NCBI RefSeq assembly: GCF_003419895.1
Contig: NZ_QPMM01000010.1
Location: forward strand, 124,001 to 188,000
Reading direction: 5' to 3'
Origin: Chitinophaga silvatica
GTDB lineage: Bacteria; Bacteroidota; Bacteroidia; Chitinophagales; Chitinophagaceae
DNA length: 64,000 nt
Shown one piece after another: positions 28,467 through 37,043 of this stretch (its first letter is position 1; each line of letters begins with the position of its first letter). A model generated the notes under the pieces. The model did no database searches. It saw only the letters and a program-made list of their open reading frames with translations, and was not told the origin of the DNA. Both the position numbers and the translations under genes were made by a program.

Positions 28467-29600
28467 ATGAAGTATGGAATAATGCTGGCAATGTTGACAG
28501 CAACCACTGTTGCACTACAGGCACAGGATAAAAACGTTACAATAAATAACCTGACCAAAGAGAAAATAAACGCCGCAACCCCTGTCAAAAATCAAGGCCA
28601 TACAGGAACCTGTTGGTCATTTTCCACTACTTCGCTGGTAGAATCGGAAAGCCTGAAAAAGGGTACTCCTGAATTAGACCTCTCTGAAATGTTCACCGCC
28701 CGCAATATCTATATCGAAAAGGCAAAAAACTACGTGCGCAGACAAGGGGCAGCCAAGTTTGATGAAGGTGGCCTCGGCCATGATGCCATCCGAGCAATGG
28801 CTACCTATGGAATTATTCCTGAGAGTCAATATAGTGGCCTGGTAAATGGACAAACAAGCTACGATCACCAAGAAATGATCAAGGAACTGAAAAGTTATCT
28901 TGATACCCTAATTGCACATACCCCAATTGCTGAAAACTGGATAGCCGGGTTTACAGCAATTCTTGATAAATTCATGGGGCAACCTCCGGCAACTTTCCAA
29001 TACAATGGAAAAACATATACTCCGCAATCTTACGCTAAGGAAGTAGTTAAATTTGATCCTAATGACTATGTATATCTAACATCTTTTACTCATCATCCTT
29101 TCAACAAAGCATTTATTGTTGAAGTGCCTGATAACTTCTCAAACGGAGCATATTACAATGTTCCATTAGAAGAGCTAACATCCATCACCACCAATGCCCT
29201 CCAAAAAGGATATACTATACTTTGGGATGCAGATGTAAGTAATAAGGGATTCTCCAGAAAAAAAGGACTGGGAATATTTCCACAAGACACTTCATTAAAA
29301 AAAGATAACATAGATTTACAAACGAAAGAAGCTCCTTATTCGCAGGATTTACGTCAACGCCTTTACGAGGAACTTATTACACAGGACGATCATCTGATGC
29401 ATATTACCGGAGTTGAAACAACAACAGATGGCAGAACCTTTTATCGCGTTAAAAACAGCTGGGGTGAAGCTGCTGGTCCATATGCCGGATACTGGCAAGT
29501 TTCACAGGCATATTTCGCAATAAACACCATCACGATTATTGTACCTAAAGCAGCATTAGATAAAGCATTTGAGAAGAAGTATAATCTATATCTAAACTAA
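28467..29600 (+). CDS. C1-family cysteine peptidase (bleomycin-hydrolase/PepC-like), secreted
   Basis: A 377-residue peptidase with a signal peptide (about 1-19, ending ALQAQ). The papain-type active site is visible: Gln43 and Cys49 in NQGHTGTCWSFST, a His in HLMHITGVE near residue 315, and Asn in RVKNSWG. Spacing resembles the aminopeptidase C/bleomycin hydrolase branch. The signal peptide would place it in the periplasm or outside. It follows the blaR1-like gene but has a terminator between, so co-regulation is uncertain. Confidence 0.9.
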   Translation: MKYGIMLAMLTATTVALQAQDKNVTINNLTKEKINAATPVKNQGHTGTCWSFSTTSLVESESLKKGTPELDLSEMFTARNIYIEKAKNYVRRQGAAKFDEGGLGHDAIRAMATYGIIPESQYSGLVNGQTSYDHQEMIKELKSYLDTLIAHTPIAENWIAGFTAILDKFMGQPPATFQYNGKTYTPQSYAKEVVKFDPNDYVYLTSFTHHPFNKAFIVEVPDNFSNGAYYNVPLEELTSITTNALQKGYTILWDADVSNKGFSRKKGLGIFPQDTSLKKDNIDLQTKEAPYSQDLRQRLYEELITQDDHLMHITGVETTTDGRTFYRVKNSWGEAAGPYAGYWQVSQAYFAINTITIIVPKAALDKAFEKKYNLYLN

Positions 29601-29639
29601 GATATTTGCCAATTCACATACAAACCGCGTAATTTGAAT

Positions 29640-29664
29640 AAAAGTCGCCTTCCTGGCGACTTTT
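29640..29664. terminator. Terminator after the C1 peptidase gene
   Basis: AAAAGTCGCC and GGCGACTTTT perfect 10-bp arms with loop TTCCT. Confidence 0.88.
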
Positions 29665-29779
29665 ATCGTTTATGATATATGGTAGTAGACCCCAATAAAT
29701 TGAAAGTCAATAAGTTTACCTGGCTAAATTTATAGTATAAACCGCGAGGTAAACGTGAGTAATCTTAGCACCAAACTTA

Positions 29780-30091
29780 GTATTAATCGGATTTAAGGTG
29801 AGATTGAAAGTAAATGGTAATTAGGCCAAATTCAACGATCTACGGTATTAATCGGAATAGGAATAGAATTCTAACTTGAATTTCACACGAACAGGGTCAC
29901 AGGTATTTTTAGTTTTAATCAGACCAGAGGGGAATTGAAAGTAAATTTGCGTTTTCTCAGGATTATTAGCTCAAACGGTTTTAATCGGCCTAGAAGTAGA
30001 ATTGAAGTCTTAAAGCAGAAAGCTACGAAACTCTATAAGGTATTAATCATTATTGTAATGAGAAATACAATTATTAAACAGAGATTGAAAT
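29780..30091 (+). CRISPR. Degenerate CRISPR remnant, about five decayed repeats
   Basis: Repeats at 29780-29810, 29845-29875, 29912-29941, 29978-30007 and a broken one at 30040-30091 (about 21 extra bases inside). Each starts GTATTAATC or GTTTTAATC and all but the second end in ATTGAA; intervals are 34, 36, 36 and 32 bases. They match the second repeat type of the array 10.8 kb to the left and have the same orientation. No two copies are identical. A further possible relic ends at 29706. No leader and no cas gene is present. Confidence 0.75.
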
Positions 30092-30162
30092 GCATCAATT
30101 TTCAGAATTGCATATTCATCGTGCAAAAGCAAGTTTAACAACCTTCTCTTCGAACTGGAACG

Positions 30163-30233
30163 ACCATGCGCAAAGAAATTCTAGTGGCTTTGTGTATTAC
30201 TTTGTTACCACTTAATTTCTTTGCGCACCTGGT
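30163..30233. repeat. Long inverted repeat, MITE- or REP-like
   Basis: Perfect 14-bp arms TGCGCAAAGAAATT (30167-30180) and complement (30214-30227), extended inward by AGTGG/CCACT and outward by ACCA/TGGT with small bulges. Loop about 20 bases. No T run follows on either side, so it is not a typical terminator. It lies between the CRISPR remnant and acyP. Confidence 0.6.
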
Positions 30234-30293
30234 GAGGCCTGGGTTTACTCTCTCCTGGCATAGGAAATAAGCACCTGCGATCCGGGACCTACT

Positions 30294-30581
30294 TTATGAA
30301 TAAAGGATAGTAAAGCCTTGTATATGCTGTACTTCCCCATCTGTTATGTCAACTTCTTTAACTACGGCCATTGCAGGACCAGACTTACACCAGGATACAA
30401 AATCTTCCATGATGTCTGGGGTTGCTTCTGCCATAATCCATACATTGCCGTCCAGCAAGTTTTTGACTTGCCCCTGTACATGCATCGAATCTGCCACTCG
30501 TTTGGCATTGATCCTAAACCCAACACCCTGTACACGGCCTTTAATTACGATTTCTTTGTGAATGATTGATTGAGCGGTCAT
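30294..30581 (-). CDS. acyP: Acylphosphatase
   Basis: A 95-residue enzyme that hydrolyses acyl phosphates. The signature GRVQGVGFR gives catalytic Arg23 and the stretch VKNLLDGNVWI gives catalytic Asn41, the canonical positions when translation begins at the ATG at 30581; an upstream in-frame start at 30614 would add 11 residues not seen in the family. No neighbours in operon; flanked by repeats and by an empty region. Confidence 0.93.
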   Translation of the reverse strand: MTAQSIIHKEIVIKGRVQGVGFRINAKRVADSMHVQGQVKNLLDGNVWIMAEATPDIMEDFVSWCKSGPAMAVVKEVDITDGEVQHIQGFTILYS

Positions 30582-30614
30582 AAAATAACTATTAACACAT
30601 AAATGCTCACGCAC

Positions 30615-31450
30615 CTTCTATGAAAAGATTCGACTACATATTTTTACCCGAAATCCTTTCATCGAAAATTAACCGCAAAGATACAAACAACCTTCGTTCC
30701 ATTCACAACAGAACGATAATTAAATCCTTAAGTATAATAAAATAGTAACAATGGAGAATACTGTATCAGAAGTATTAGGTAACAAGCTAAGCCAATGCCA
30801 TTCAATTAATCTTGACCCTTTAGGGATGGGCAACAAATCCGAGAGAAATTGATATACCAACTAAAAACCGCAGCCTTTTGCCACTATTTTAAGTAGTAAT
30901 AATTCAAACAATGTATTAAATAATAAAGTCCATTTCTCCACAAATTCTAAATACGCTAAAATTCAATCCTATTCTTATAAACCAATAAGTCTAATTCTAC
31001 AATCTACTTTCACTCCTGTGACCTAGGTACATTAGTACATAATAATACCTGCACACTTTGTCTGATATTAATAAACCCACATTATATAGTAATAAACAGA
31101 TCTTTCCTCCATTTAAAACTATCATCAACTCAAATTCATTCAACTTTAATATCAACAAAACTTCTAAAAACTAACCTGAACCAGGATTACCAGATGAATA
31201 CCCGCAACATCGCATGATTAACTGGCATGCAAAACGACTATAACTACTATTTGTAATCAACAGCTCCCAATACATGCTAAATGAAAACACTGATTACAAC
31301 AACAATAGTATGAAAGGATGGTTAACAGAGGGAAACAAACATCGGCGAAAATTGATACAAGGGGATAACAAAGCATTCATAATCGTTCAATTTTCATCGA
31401 TCTTGCAAATCTACCATCCGGTAATTCCCGAATCAAGAAGCTAAATGCAG
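30615..31450. other. Gene-poor, AT-rich stretch of about 835 bases
   Basis: No convincing gene on either strand. The only neat small frame is a 33-codon ORF at 30751-30852 (plus) with no Shine-Dalgarno-like or family evidence. No tRNA, terminator or repeat family was recognised. It may be decayed DNA or hold an RNA not visible by eye. Confidence 0.5.
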
Positions 31451-32053
31451 CTAAGCTGCATAGTTATTTATAAATAATGAACCCGGTAAATGTTCAACAT
31501 CTCCAAATCCAAAATCCTTCACTCTCTCATATTTTCCCCCTTCCGCTGGCCTTCTCATTAATGTGAAACAATGACAATTAAAACTCCGAACAAACATCTG
31601 CTGTGATAAAGTAGCCATCAATTGCTCCGATACCTCATTCCCCAACCCTCTCGCCAGCAAAATATGTGGCTTAAACTGTTGCGGCTTCAATTCAAAAGTT
31701 TGTAAAATTGCCCGATGCAAATCAATTAGTGGTTTGGGATTCGCAATATTCACAAATACACTGTTATGCCCTTCAGCATGCCTATGTGCATCCATCTTTG
31801 CAGTATAAACCACAAAACCCGATTGTTGCTTCGCCGTCTCCTCCAACATCAACTCAAAATCTGATTGAAAACGCTCCGGAAATGCAGACCTGAACAAGGC
31901 AATATGTACCGGTGCAGATACCAAAGCAGTATCTCCCGTCATTGCTGCTACGTACTCTCGTATATGCGACACATCCTGTGCAACTAATACATCCGGATTA
32001 ATGACTATTAAATAATCATAAATAGTATCTGACATTTCAAAATTCGTATTCAT
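31451..32053 (-). CDS. 2'-5' RNA ligase / 2H phosphoesterase-like protein with altered motifs
   Basis: A 200-residue protein with the two-lobed pattern of the 2H phosphoesterase family: SAPVHIALFRSAF (His50) in the first half and KPHILLARG (His130) in the second. The family consensus is H-x-Thr/Ser; here both motifs read H-I-A and H-I-L, so the hydroxyl residues are missing in both. It may be a non-catalytic or altered member. An exact -7 element (TATATTTG on minus) lies at 32091-32098. A short perfect palindrome covers the stop codon (31445-31461). Confidence 0.75.
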   Translation of the reverse strand: MNTNFEMSDTIYDYLIVINPDVLVAQDVSHIREYVAAMTGDTALVSAPVHIALFRSAFPERFQSDFELMLEETAKQQSGFVVYTAKMDAHRHAEGHNSVFVNIANPKPLIDLHRAILQTFELKPQQFKPHILLARGLGNEVSEQLMATLSQQMFVRSFNCHCFTLMRRPAEGGKYERVKDFGFGDVEHLPGSLFINNYAA

Positions 32054-32163
32054 AACCGATAATTTAATTCGTTCTGTTAGAATGACACTACAAATATACG
32101 AACACTTTTCAGAAATACTAATTTTTTTAGCATTTTTTACTAAAAAAAATAGGCATCAAATAC

Positions 32164-32203
32164 TAAAAAGCGCGGCATCAGTGATTTACACCAATGCCGC
32201 GCT
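32164..32203 (-). terminator. Terminator after tpiA
   Basis: AGCGCGGCAT and ATGCCGCGCT perfect 10-bp arms, with T run in the minus-strand direction. Confidence 0.9.
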
Positions 32204-32219
32204 AAAAATTATTATATAA

Positions 32220-32981
32220 TTATGCTAACTTCTGGATAATTGACACAAAATCTGCCGCTACCAATGATGCACCTCCAATCAATCCACCATCCACATCCGG
32301 GCAGGCAAACAATTCAGCCGCATTTCCTGGTTTTGCACTTCCACCATATAAAATACTAGTATGCAGCGCAATTTCATTACCATACTTTGCCGCTACCTGT
32401 GAGCGGATAAATGCATGCATATCCTGCGCCTGAGCCGAACTTGCTGTTAAGCCTGTTCCAATTGCCCAAATTGGCTCATATGCAATTACTATCTTCTTAA
32501 ATTCCTCTGCACTCAAGTGAAAAATGCTCTCTTCCAATTGCTTTGCTACATATTCATTTTGTGTACCCGCTTCTCTGATTGCCAAAGGCTCTCCGCAGCA
32601 GAAAATTGGCTTTACGCCAAATGCTAATGCCTGGTCTACTTTCTTTGCCAGAATTGCATTGGTTTCATTGAAATACTCTCTTCTTTCCGAATGGCCCAGA
32701 ATTACATAGTCAACACCAATTGACTGCAACATTTCTGCAGAAACTTCACCGGTATAAGCACCCGACTTCTCACTGGCTGAGTTTTGTGCTGCTACATAAA
32801 AACCAGGATAGTTTTTCAACATAGCCTTAGCTTTTGTCAGATATGGAAAAGGGGTGGCTACTACTACTTCTTGTCCTTCTGCCAACTTAAGCCCGGCCTG
32901 CAGTATATCATTGATCAACTGCTCGCCTTGCGCCAGCGTAAGATTCATTTTCCAGTTGCCCGCAACAATTTTCTTTCTCAT
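32220..32981 (-). CDS. tpiA: Triose-phosphate isomerase
   Basis: Interconverts dihydroxyacetone phosphate and glyceraldehyde 3-phosphate in glycolysis. Of 253 residues, active-site Asn9 and Lys11 (AGNWKMN), His97 (ILGHSERREYF) and Glu169 (AYEPIWAIGTG) are all present, as is the phosphate loop YGGSAKPGN. It follows the GlmU-like gene by 21 bases, so both are probably on one transcript that ends at the hairpin downstream. Confidence 0.98.
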   Translation of the reverse strand: MRKKIVAGNWKMNLTLAQGEQLINDILQAGLKLAEGQEVVVATPFPYLTKAKAMLKNYPGFYVAAQNSASEKSGAYTGEVSAEMLQSIGVDYVILGHSERREYFNETNAILAKKVDQALAFGVKPIFCCGEPLAIREAGTQNEYVAKQLEESIFHLSAEEFKKIVIAYEPIWAIGTGLTASSAQAQDMHAFIRSQVAAKYGNEIALHTSILYGGSAKPGNAAELFACPDVDGGLIGGASLVAADFVSIIQKLA

Positions 32982-33002
32982 AGTTTTCTTTGATATTAAG
33001 TT

Positions 33003-34172
33003 TTAAGGTCTTTGCGCTATTGTATTCTCAAACAGCTCTGTCAATATCTGTTTATCCGCCTCCGTTAGATGCCTGCCTTTCAGCCGCATCCAATTATCTG
33101 CGTCTCTTATTGCTTCCGCTAACCTATACCCCTGCTGATCTCCCCAACTAAACGAAGGCAAGTATTTTGGTGGTAAATGAGCCCCGTATACATTGCAGGA
33201 AACCCCCACCACTGTGCCTGTATTCAACATTGTATTAATGCCACAGCGACTGTAATCACCCATTAATACTCCACACTTCAAACCTGCAATCATCCATTCG
33301 TTCTGCCCTTCCATCCATATTTTTACCGGCGATACGTTATTCTTCAGGTTAGAGCAGGTTGTATTTGCTCCGAGATTACACCATTCTCCTATAACTGCAT
33401 CCCCCAGGTATCCGTCATGTGCCTTGTTGGAATAGCCGAACAACACACTGTTCTTTATCTCTCCTCCTCCTACACAATGTGGGCCTAATGTAGTTGCCCC
33501 ATATATTTTAGTTCCCAGTTTCATTACTGCCTTTTCCCCCATTGCAAATGCTCCACGAATCAGGCAACCTTCCATTATTACGGCGTCCTTTCCTACATAA
33601 ATTGGCCCTGTACTGGCATTAAGCACACTACACTCTACTGAAGCTCCAGGCTCCAAAAATATATCCGCAGGATTGATAAGTTGATTGGTGGATGATATCG
33701 TTGCTGATGTTCTACCAGCTGTTATTAACTGAAAATCTGTTTTCAGTGCTGCTTCATTGACCGCAAAGATATCCCAAGGCTTATAAATTCCTAGTACCTC
33801 GTTCTGATAATTTTTCCGATCCCCTCCTGTTAATTCAGGAACCCCTGAACTGGTAAGAGATTTAGCCAACAGAAGGTTATCCTTATATAACTCTTCTTCC
33901 GGGCCCAGGGCCAGAATAGCTGCTACTAACGATGCATCTGGTAAAAGATGCCCGTTGATCATGATATTAATACAGTCGGCCGACTGATGTAAAGGAAATT
34001 TAGCTTGTAAAGGAGGAACAGTAAAGTGGCTGACTGGCTTATTCAACCATCGTTCCCATTTTTCCTGTATGGTAAGTATGCCCACTCTGCAAGCCGCAAC
34101 GGGCCTGGTATGTGTGAAGGGGTACAACTGCTCACGTAAGGGCGTGTCAAATAATATATAATTACGCTCCAT
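33003..34172 (-). CDS. GlmU-like sugar nucleotidyltransferase family protein
   Basis: A 389-residue protein from the ATG at 34172. The N-terminal ~170 residues match the NTP_transf_4-type family of Bacteroidota (NYILFDTPLREQLYPFTHTRPVAACRVGI), without the LxxGxGTRM loop of classical GlmU. The C-terminal part (about 185-360) is a left-handed beta-helix of hexapeptide repeats ending in GVSCNVYGAHLPPKYLPSFSWG. An in-frame start at 34202 would lie in the L31 terminator, so it was rejected. Specific activity is not known; linkage to tpiA is conserved-looking but not explanatory. Confidence 0.85.
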   Translation of the reverse strand: MERNYILFDTPLREQLYPFTHTRPVAACRVGILTIQEKWERWLNKPVSHFTVPPLQAKFPLHQSADCINIMINGHLLPDASLVAAILALGPEEELYKDNLLLAKSLTSSGVPELTGGDRKNYQNEVLGIYKPWDIFAVNEAALKTDFQLITAGRTSATISSTNQLINPADIFLEPGASVECSVLNASTGPIYVGKDAVIMEGCLIRGAFAMGEKAVMKLGTKIYGATTLGPHCVGGGEIKNSVLFGYSNKAHDGYLGDAVIGEWCNLGANTTCSNLKNNVSPVKIWMEGQNEWMIAGLKCGVLMGDYSRCGINTMLNTGTVVGVSCNVYGAHLPPKYLPSFSWGDQQGYRLAEAIRDADNWMRLKGRHLTEADKQILTELFENTIAQRP

Positions 34173-34182
34173 AGCGCTAAAA

Positions 34183-34216
34183 ATAAAAAATCCCATCGAC
34201 AAGCCGATGGGATTTC
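34183..34216 (-). terminator. Terminator after rpmE
   Basis: AAATCCCATCG and CGATGGGATTT arms with a 6-base loop, then a T run reading on the minus strand. It lies 15 bases before the GlmU-like start codon. Confidence 0.88.
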
Positions 34217-34240
34217 CCTAAAAAATATTTTACCAGCAAA

Positions 34241-34492
34241 CTAAGCTTTCTTAGCGTAACGTTTGTTGAATTTGTCAATACGTCCTGCAGTATCCACCAA
34301 TACATTCTTACCAGTATAGAAAGGGTGAGAGGTATTGGAAATTTCCAACTTGATCAAAGGGTACTCGTTACCGTCTTCCCATTTAATAGTTTCTTTGGAA
34401 GGAGCAGTAGAGCGGCTTAAAAAGCTAATACCGTTTGACATATCTTTAAATACCACAAATCTGTAACTTTCTGGATGGATTCCCTGTTTCAT
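34241..34492 (-). CDS. rpmE2: Ribosomal protein L31, type B
   Basis: An 83-residue large-subunit protein starting at ATG 34492 (MKQGIHPESYRFVVFKDM). It lacks the CxxC zinc ligands of type A L31 and has the typical type B length and C terminus (RIDKFNKRYAKK). An upstream in-frame start at 34519 lies too near the promoter to be used. Confidence 0.97.
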   Translation of the reverse strand: MKQGIHPESYRFVVFKDMSNGISFLSRSTAPSKETIKWEDGNEYPLIKLEISNTSHPFYTGKNVLVDTAGRIDKFNKRYAKKA

Positions 34493-34515
34493 ATCAAAAT
34501 TATTGTAATAGAGGT

Positions 34516-34546
34516 GCAAAATTAATCAAATTAATTGAACCCCCAA
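34516..34546 (-). promoter_or_regulatory. Promoter for rpmE2
   Basis: Minus strand: exact -33 TTTG (34543-34546), 19-base spacer, exact -7 TAATTTTG (34516-34523). Predicted start about 17 bases before the ATG at 34492. Confidence 0.75.
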
Positions 34547-34563
34547 AGATTATTATTAAAAAA

Positions 34564-35055
34564 TTAGGATTTCATATTGATATACTGTAAAGGAATACCC
34601 AAATTAGCTTCCTTCATCACTTGTATAACTTCCTGTAAATCATCGATTTTCTTGCCTGTTACCCTAACGATATCATCCATAATAGCAGCCTGAACCTTTA
34701 ATCCCGAATCTTTAATAAGTTTTACTACTTTCTTCGCATCTTCCTGCTTAATTCCATTTCTAACCGGCACTTCTTTCTTATAAACCTTACCGCTCTGGTA
34801 TGGTTCCTTACTTAAATCATAAATTGTCGCATCCAAACCCTGACGCATTGATCTGCTCACTAATACATCAAGTAATTGAGTCAACTTCATATCGCTCTCA
34901 ACCTCAATATTTAATACAAACTCCTTCTTATTAAGCTCAATCTCTACATGCGAACCTTTAAAATCATACCTGTTGGTGATCTCTTTCTTTACCGTATTAA
35001 CGGCATTATCCAATGTTTGTAAATCTACCTTGCTAACAATATCAAAGGACGGCAT
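34564..35055 (-). CDS. YajQ family nucleotide-binding protein
   Basis: A 163-residue protein with the YajQ pattern: MPSFDIVSKVDLQTLDNAVN at the start, EITNRYDFKGS, and QVKEANLGIPLQYINMKS-like end. Some homologues bind cyclic di-GMP; whether this one does cannot be seen. It has its own promoter. Confidence 0.95.
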   Translation of the reverse strand: MPSFDIVSKVDLQTLDNAVNTVKKEITNRYDFKGSHVEIELNKKEFVLNIEVESDMKLTQLLDVLVSRSMRQGLDATIYDLSKEPYQSGKVYKKEVPVRNGIKQEDAKKVVKLIKDSGLKVQAAIMDDIVRVTGKKIDDLQEVIQVMKEANLGIPLQYINMKS

Positions 35056-35079
35056 ATCTATATCATTTTAAATGAACGA

Positions 35080-35110
35080 CAAAGATAAAACTTTCATACA
35101 AAGGCACAAA
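35080..35110 (-). promoter_or_regulatory. Promoter for the YajQ gene
   Basis: Minus strand: exact -33 TTTG (35107-35110), 19-base spacer, exact -7 TATCTTTG (35080-35087). Confidence 0.72.
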
Positions 35111-35178
35111 GATGCGCCAAATACAAAAGCAGGTAGAGAACTACCTGCTATCATATTATACTCTAAATCTAACTTGTA

Positions 35179-35907
35179 TTATATTTTTTTGATACTTCCA
35201 GCTCCGGATACTGAAGGATTTACTGTTGCATCTCCTTTGTATCTTACATGACCGGCTCCGGAAACACCTGCTTTCAGACGTTTGTTCACACTCAAATTCA
35301 CCTGTCCGCTTCCGCTTACTCCTACTTCTGCTTCTTCAATAGCCAGGTCCAGCGCTCTGATTTCTCCCGCTCCTGACACCCCAAAATTCGCGGTAGTGGC
35401 ACTTCCACTTAATTGAATATGTGCGGCTCCGGATAATCCTACTTTTAGTTGCTGTACTTTCAAATCAAGGTCTATATTACTTGCTCCGCTAACTCCTATT
35501 TTCACGCGATCTGATTTTAAGCTGCCTTTACTGGTAAAAGAACATACTCCACTTCCGGATAATGACTCCAGTTCTTTCATCGTAACATAGACTGTCATAG
35601 CTTTGCTAGGGTTTAAATCATACCCCTTTCTGCTTGAGATTTCGAGCGTATTATTCTGAAAAGTAGTTTCTACATAGGGCAGAAGGTTTGCATCTGTTTC
35701 AACTCTTACAGAAAATTTATCACCCTGCTCAATCACTACTTTATAAATTCCTGAGGTAGCAATACTGGTAAATGGACTAGCCGTTCTGCTCTCTTCTTTT
35801 ATTTCTCCGTTTCCTCTTACTTTTTCATTGAACCAATTAAAAGACATGAGGCTGGCTGTTACTGCAACTAATGCTGCAGCAAAACAAATTGATAAAACCT
35901 TTTTCAT
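35179..35907 (-). CDS. Head-GIN (DUF2807) domain protein
   Basis: A 242-residue secreted protein with a signal segment (about 5-22). The C-terminal half is a regular beta-helix-like repeat (GVSGAGEIRALDLAIE, VGVSGSGQVNLSV, AGVSGAGHVRYKGD, SVSGAGSIKKI) typical of DUF2807 auto-transporter-like adhesin domains. It is the last gene of the ECF sigma operon on the minus strand and probably a target of that sigma factor. Function unknown. Confidence 0.88.
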   Translation of the reverse strand: MKKVLSICFAAALVAVTASLMSFNWFNEKVRGNGEIKEESRTASPFTSIATSGIYKVVIEQGDKFSVRVETDANLLPYVETTFQNNTLEISSRKGYDLNPSKAMTVYVTMKELESLSGSGVCSFTSKGSLKSDRVKIGVSGASNIDLDLKVQQLKVGLSGAAHIQLSGSATTANFGVSGAGEIRALDLAIEEAEVGVSGSGQVNLSVNKRLKAGVSGAGHVRYKGDATVNPSVSGAGSIKKI

Positions 35908-35954
35908 AGCGGTGATTAGTTTTTTAGTTAAGGATTTAGAATGGCGTTCTAATA

Positions 35955-37043
35955 TTAGTAGGATGATAATTTTAAATCTGAATTCACTCCACGGACTTTC
36001 AACAATGGTGAATTATCGTTCCCCCCGGCTGCAAATCCTGTATAGTTTAGTGATGTAGCTTTTTTCTCATAGTAAACATTTTTCATTTCCAGATCTCCCA
36101 GGCTTAAATCTCCGTAAGTAAGATTTGCCTGTATTTTTAATGGCTGTCTGCGGGATAAAGAGAGTTTCACATCAGAATAACTTAAAGATAAATCTGCTCC
36201 TTTGAAAGAGGTGCTTACTTTCTGTACTTTAAGATCGCTATAGGTGAGTTTTAAATTTACATCTACCTGTAATTCCTGCAATTTCAAATCCGAATAGGTG
36301 GCAGTTCCATCAATACGGTCGGCCGATTGAATCTTATAATCTGAATAGGTTGTAACCAGTTTTAAGTTTTTAACTTTATCCATATAATAGTTGCTGTAGT
36401 TGCTGCTGGCATCTAGCTGCTCTATATTTTCAGCATTAATAGTCGAATAATTTGCTACAATTCTGGCATCTTTAACACTTCCCAATTTTCCTTTATCACA
36501 GTAGTTCAGTGTCATTGTTAAACTCTCTGCATCTCTGATATCGAAGGTGCAGTAGCTCAACTGCAAGTTTGCCGGATAGGTGAATTTGTCGGCAATTACA
36601 TCTCCAAACTGATTTTCTACAGTTACTTTTCCTAAACTTTGTGGAACATAAATATCATAATCGATATTTACATAACCTTTAGAATCGCTGTTACCGCCCC
36701 ACGAAAACCATCCTTTGCCCCCTCCTTTAGCTCCACCATTAACGGTACGGAGTACAACGGCAGAACTGGAACTTTTCTCGGTATTAACATCAACAGATTC
36801 AGCGTTTGCCTGAGCCTGTGAGTCGCTTTTTCCAAAACCGGTTACAGTAATAGTGGCTTTGATCTCGTTTTTATTCCAGGTATGGAAAACAATTTTCCCA
36901 TATTTGTTGGCAACACTGAAATTGGCGTTATTATCTACAGTAAAATTTTTTGAGATAATTTTCTTGTATGCTGTTCTAGGCTCCGATGCTAACGCACAAA
37001 GTGGCAACAAGAGGAATAGGAGACATTTAAATTTCAGCTTCAT
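35955..37043 (-). CDS. Secreted beta-rich protein of the ECF operon (DUF4097-like)
   Basis: A 362-residue protein with a signal peptide (MKLKFKCLLFLLLPLCALA). The mature part consists of many short repeats such as LKLTYSDLKVQKVS, ADLSLSYSDVKLSLS and NLTYGDLSLGDLEM, as expected of a beta-helix related to DUF4097/head-GIN proteins. Its start overlaps the anti-sigma gene by 17 bases, so the two are translationally linked. Role unknown; probably located in the periplasm or at the surface. Confidence 0.8.
   Translation of the reverse strand: MKLKFKCLLFLLLPLCALASEPRTAYKKIISKNFTVDNNANFSVANKYGKIVFHTWNKNEIKATITVTGFGKSDSQAQANAESVDVNTEKSSSSAVVLRTVNGGAKGGGKGWFSWGGNSDSKGYVNIDYDIYVPQSLGKVTVENQFGDVIADKFTYPANLQLSYCTFDIRDAESLTMTLNYCDKGKLGSVKDARIVANYSTINAENIEQLDASSNYSNYYMDKVKNLKLVTTYSDYKIQSADRIDGTATYSDLKLQELQVDVNLKLTYSDLKVQKVSTSFKGADLSLSYSDVKLSLSRRQPLKIQANLTYGDLSLGDLEMKNVYYEKKATSLNYTGFAAGGNDNSPLLKVRGVNSDLKLSSY

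Noticed and set aside
19013..29779. Integrative element between the CRISPR parts
   Set aside because: No integrase, transposase, attachment-site duplication or tRNA end was found; insertion remains only a hypothesis.
29935..30138. Plus-strand 67-codon frame in the CRISPR remnant
   Set aside because: It crosses decayed repeats and has no start signal or family resemblance.
30751..30852. 33-codon frame in the gap before the 2H protein
   Set aside because: No ribosome-binding site, no family resemblance and a length expected by chance.
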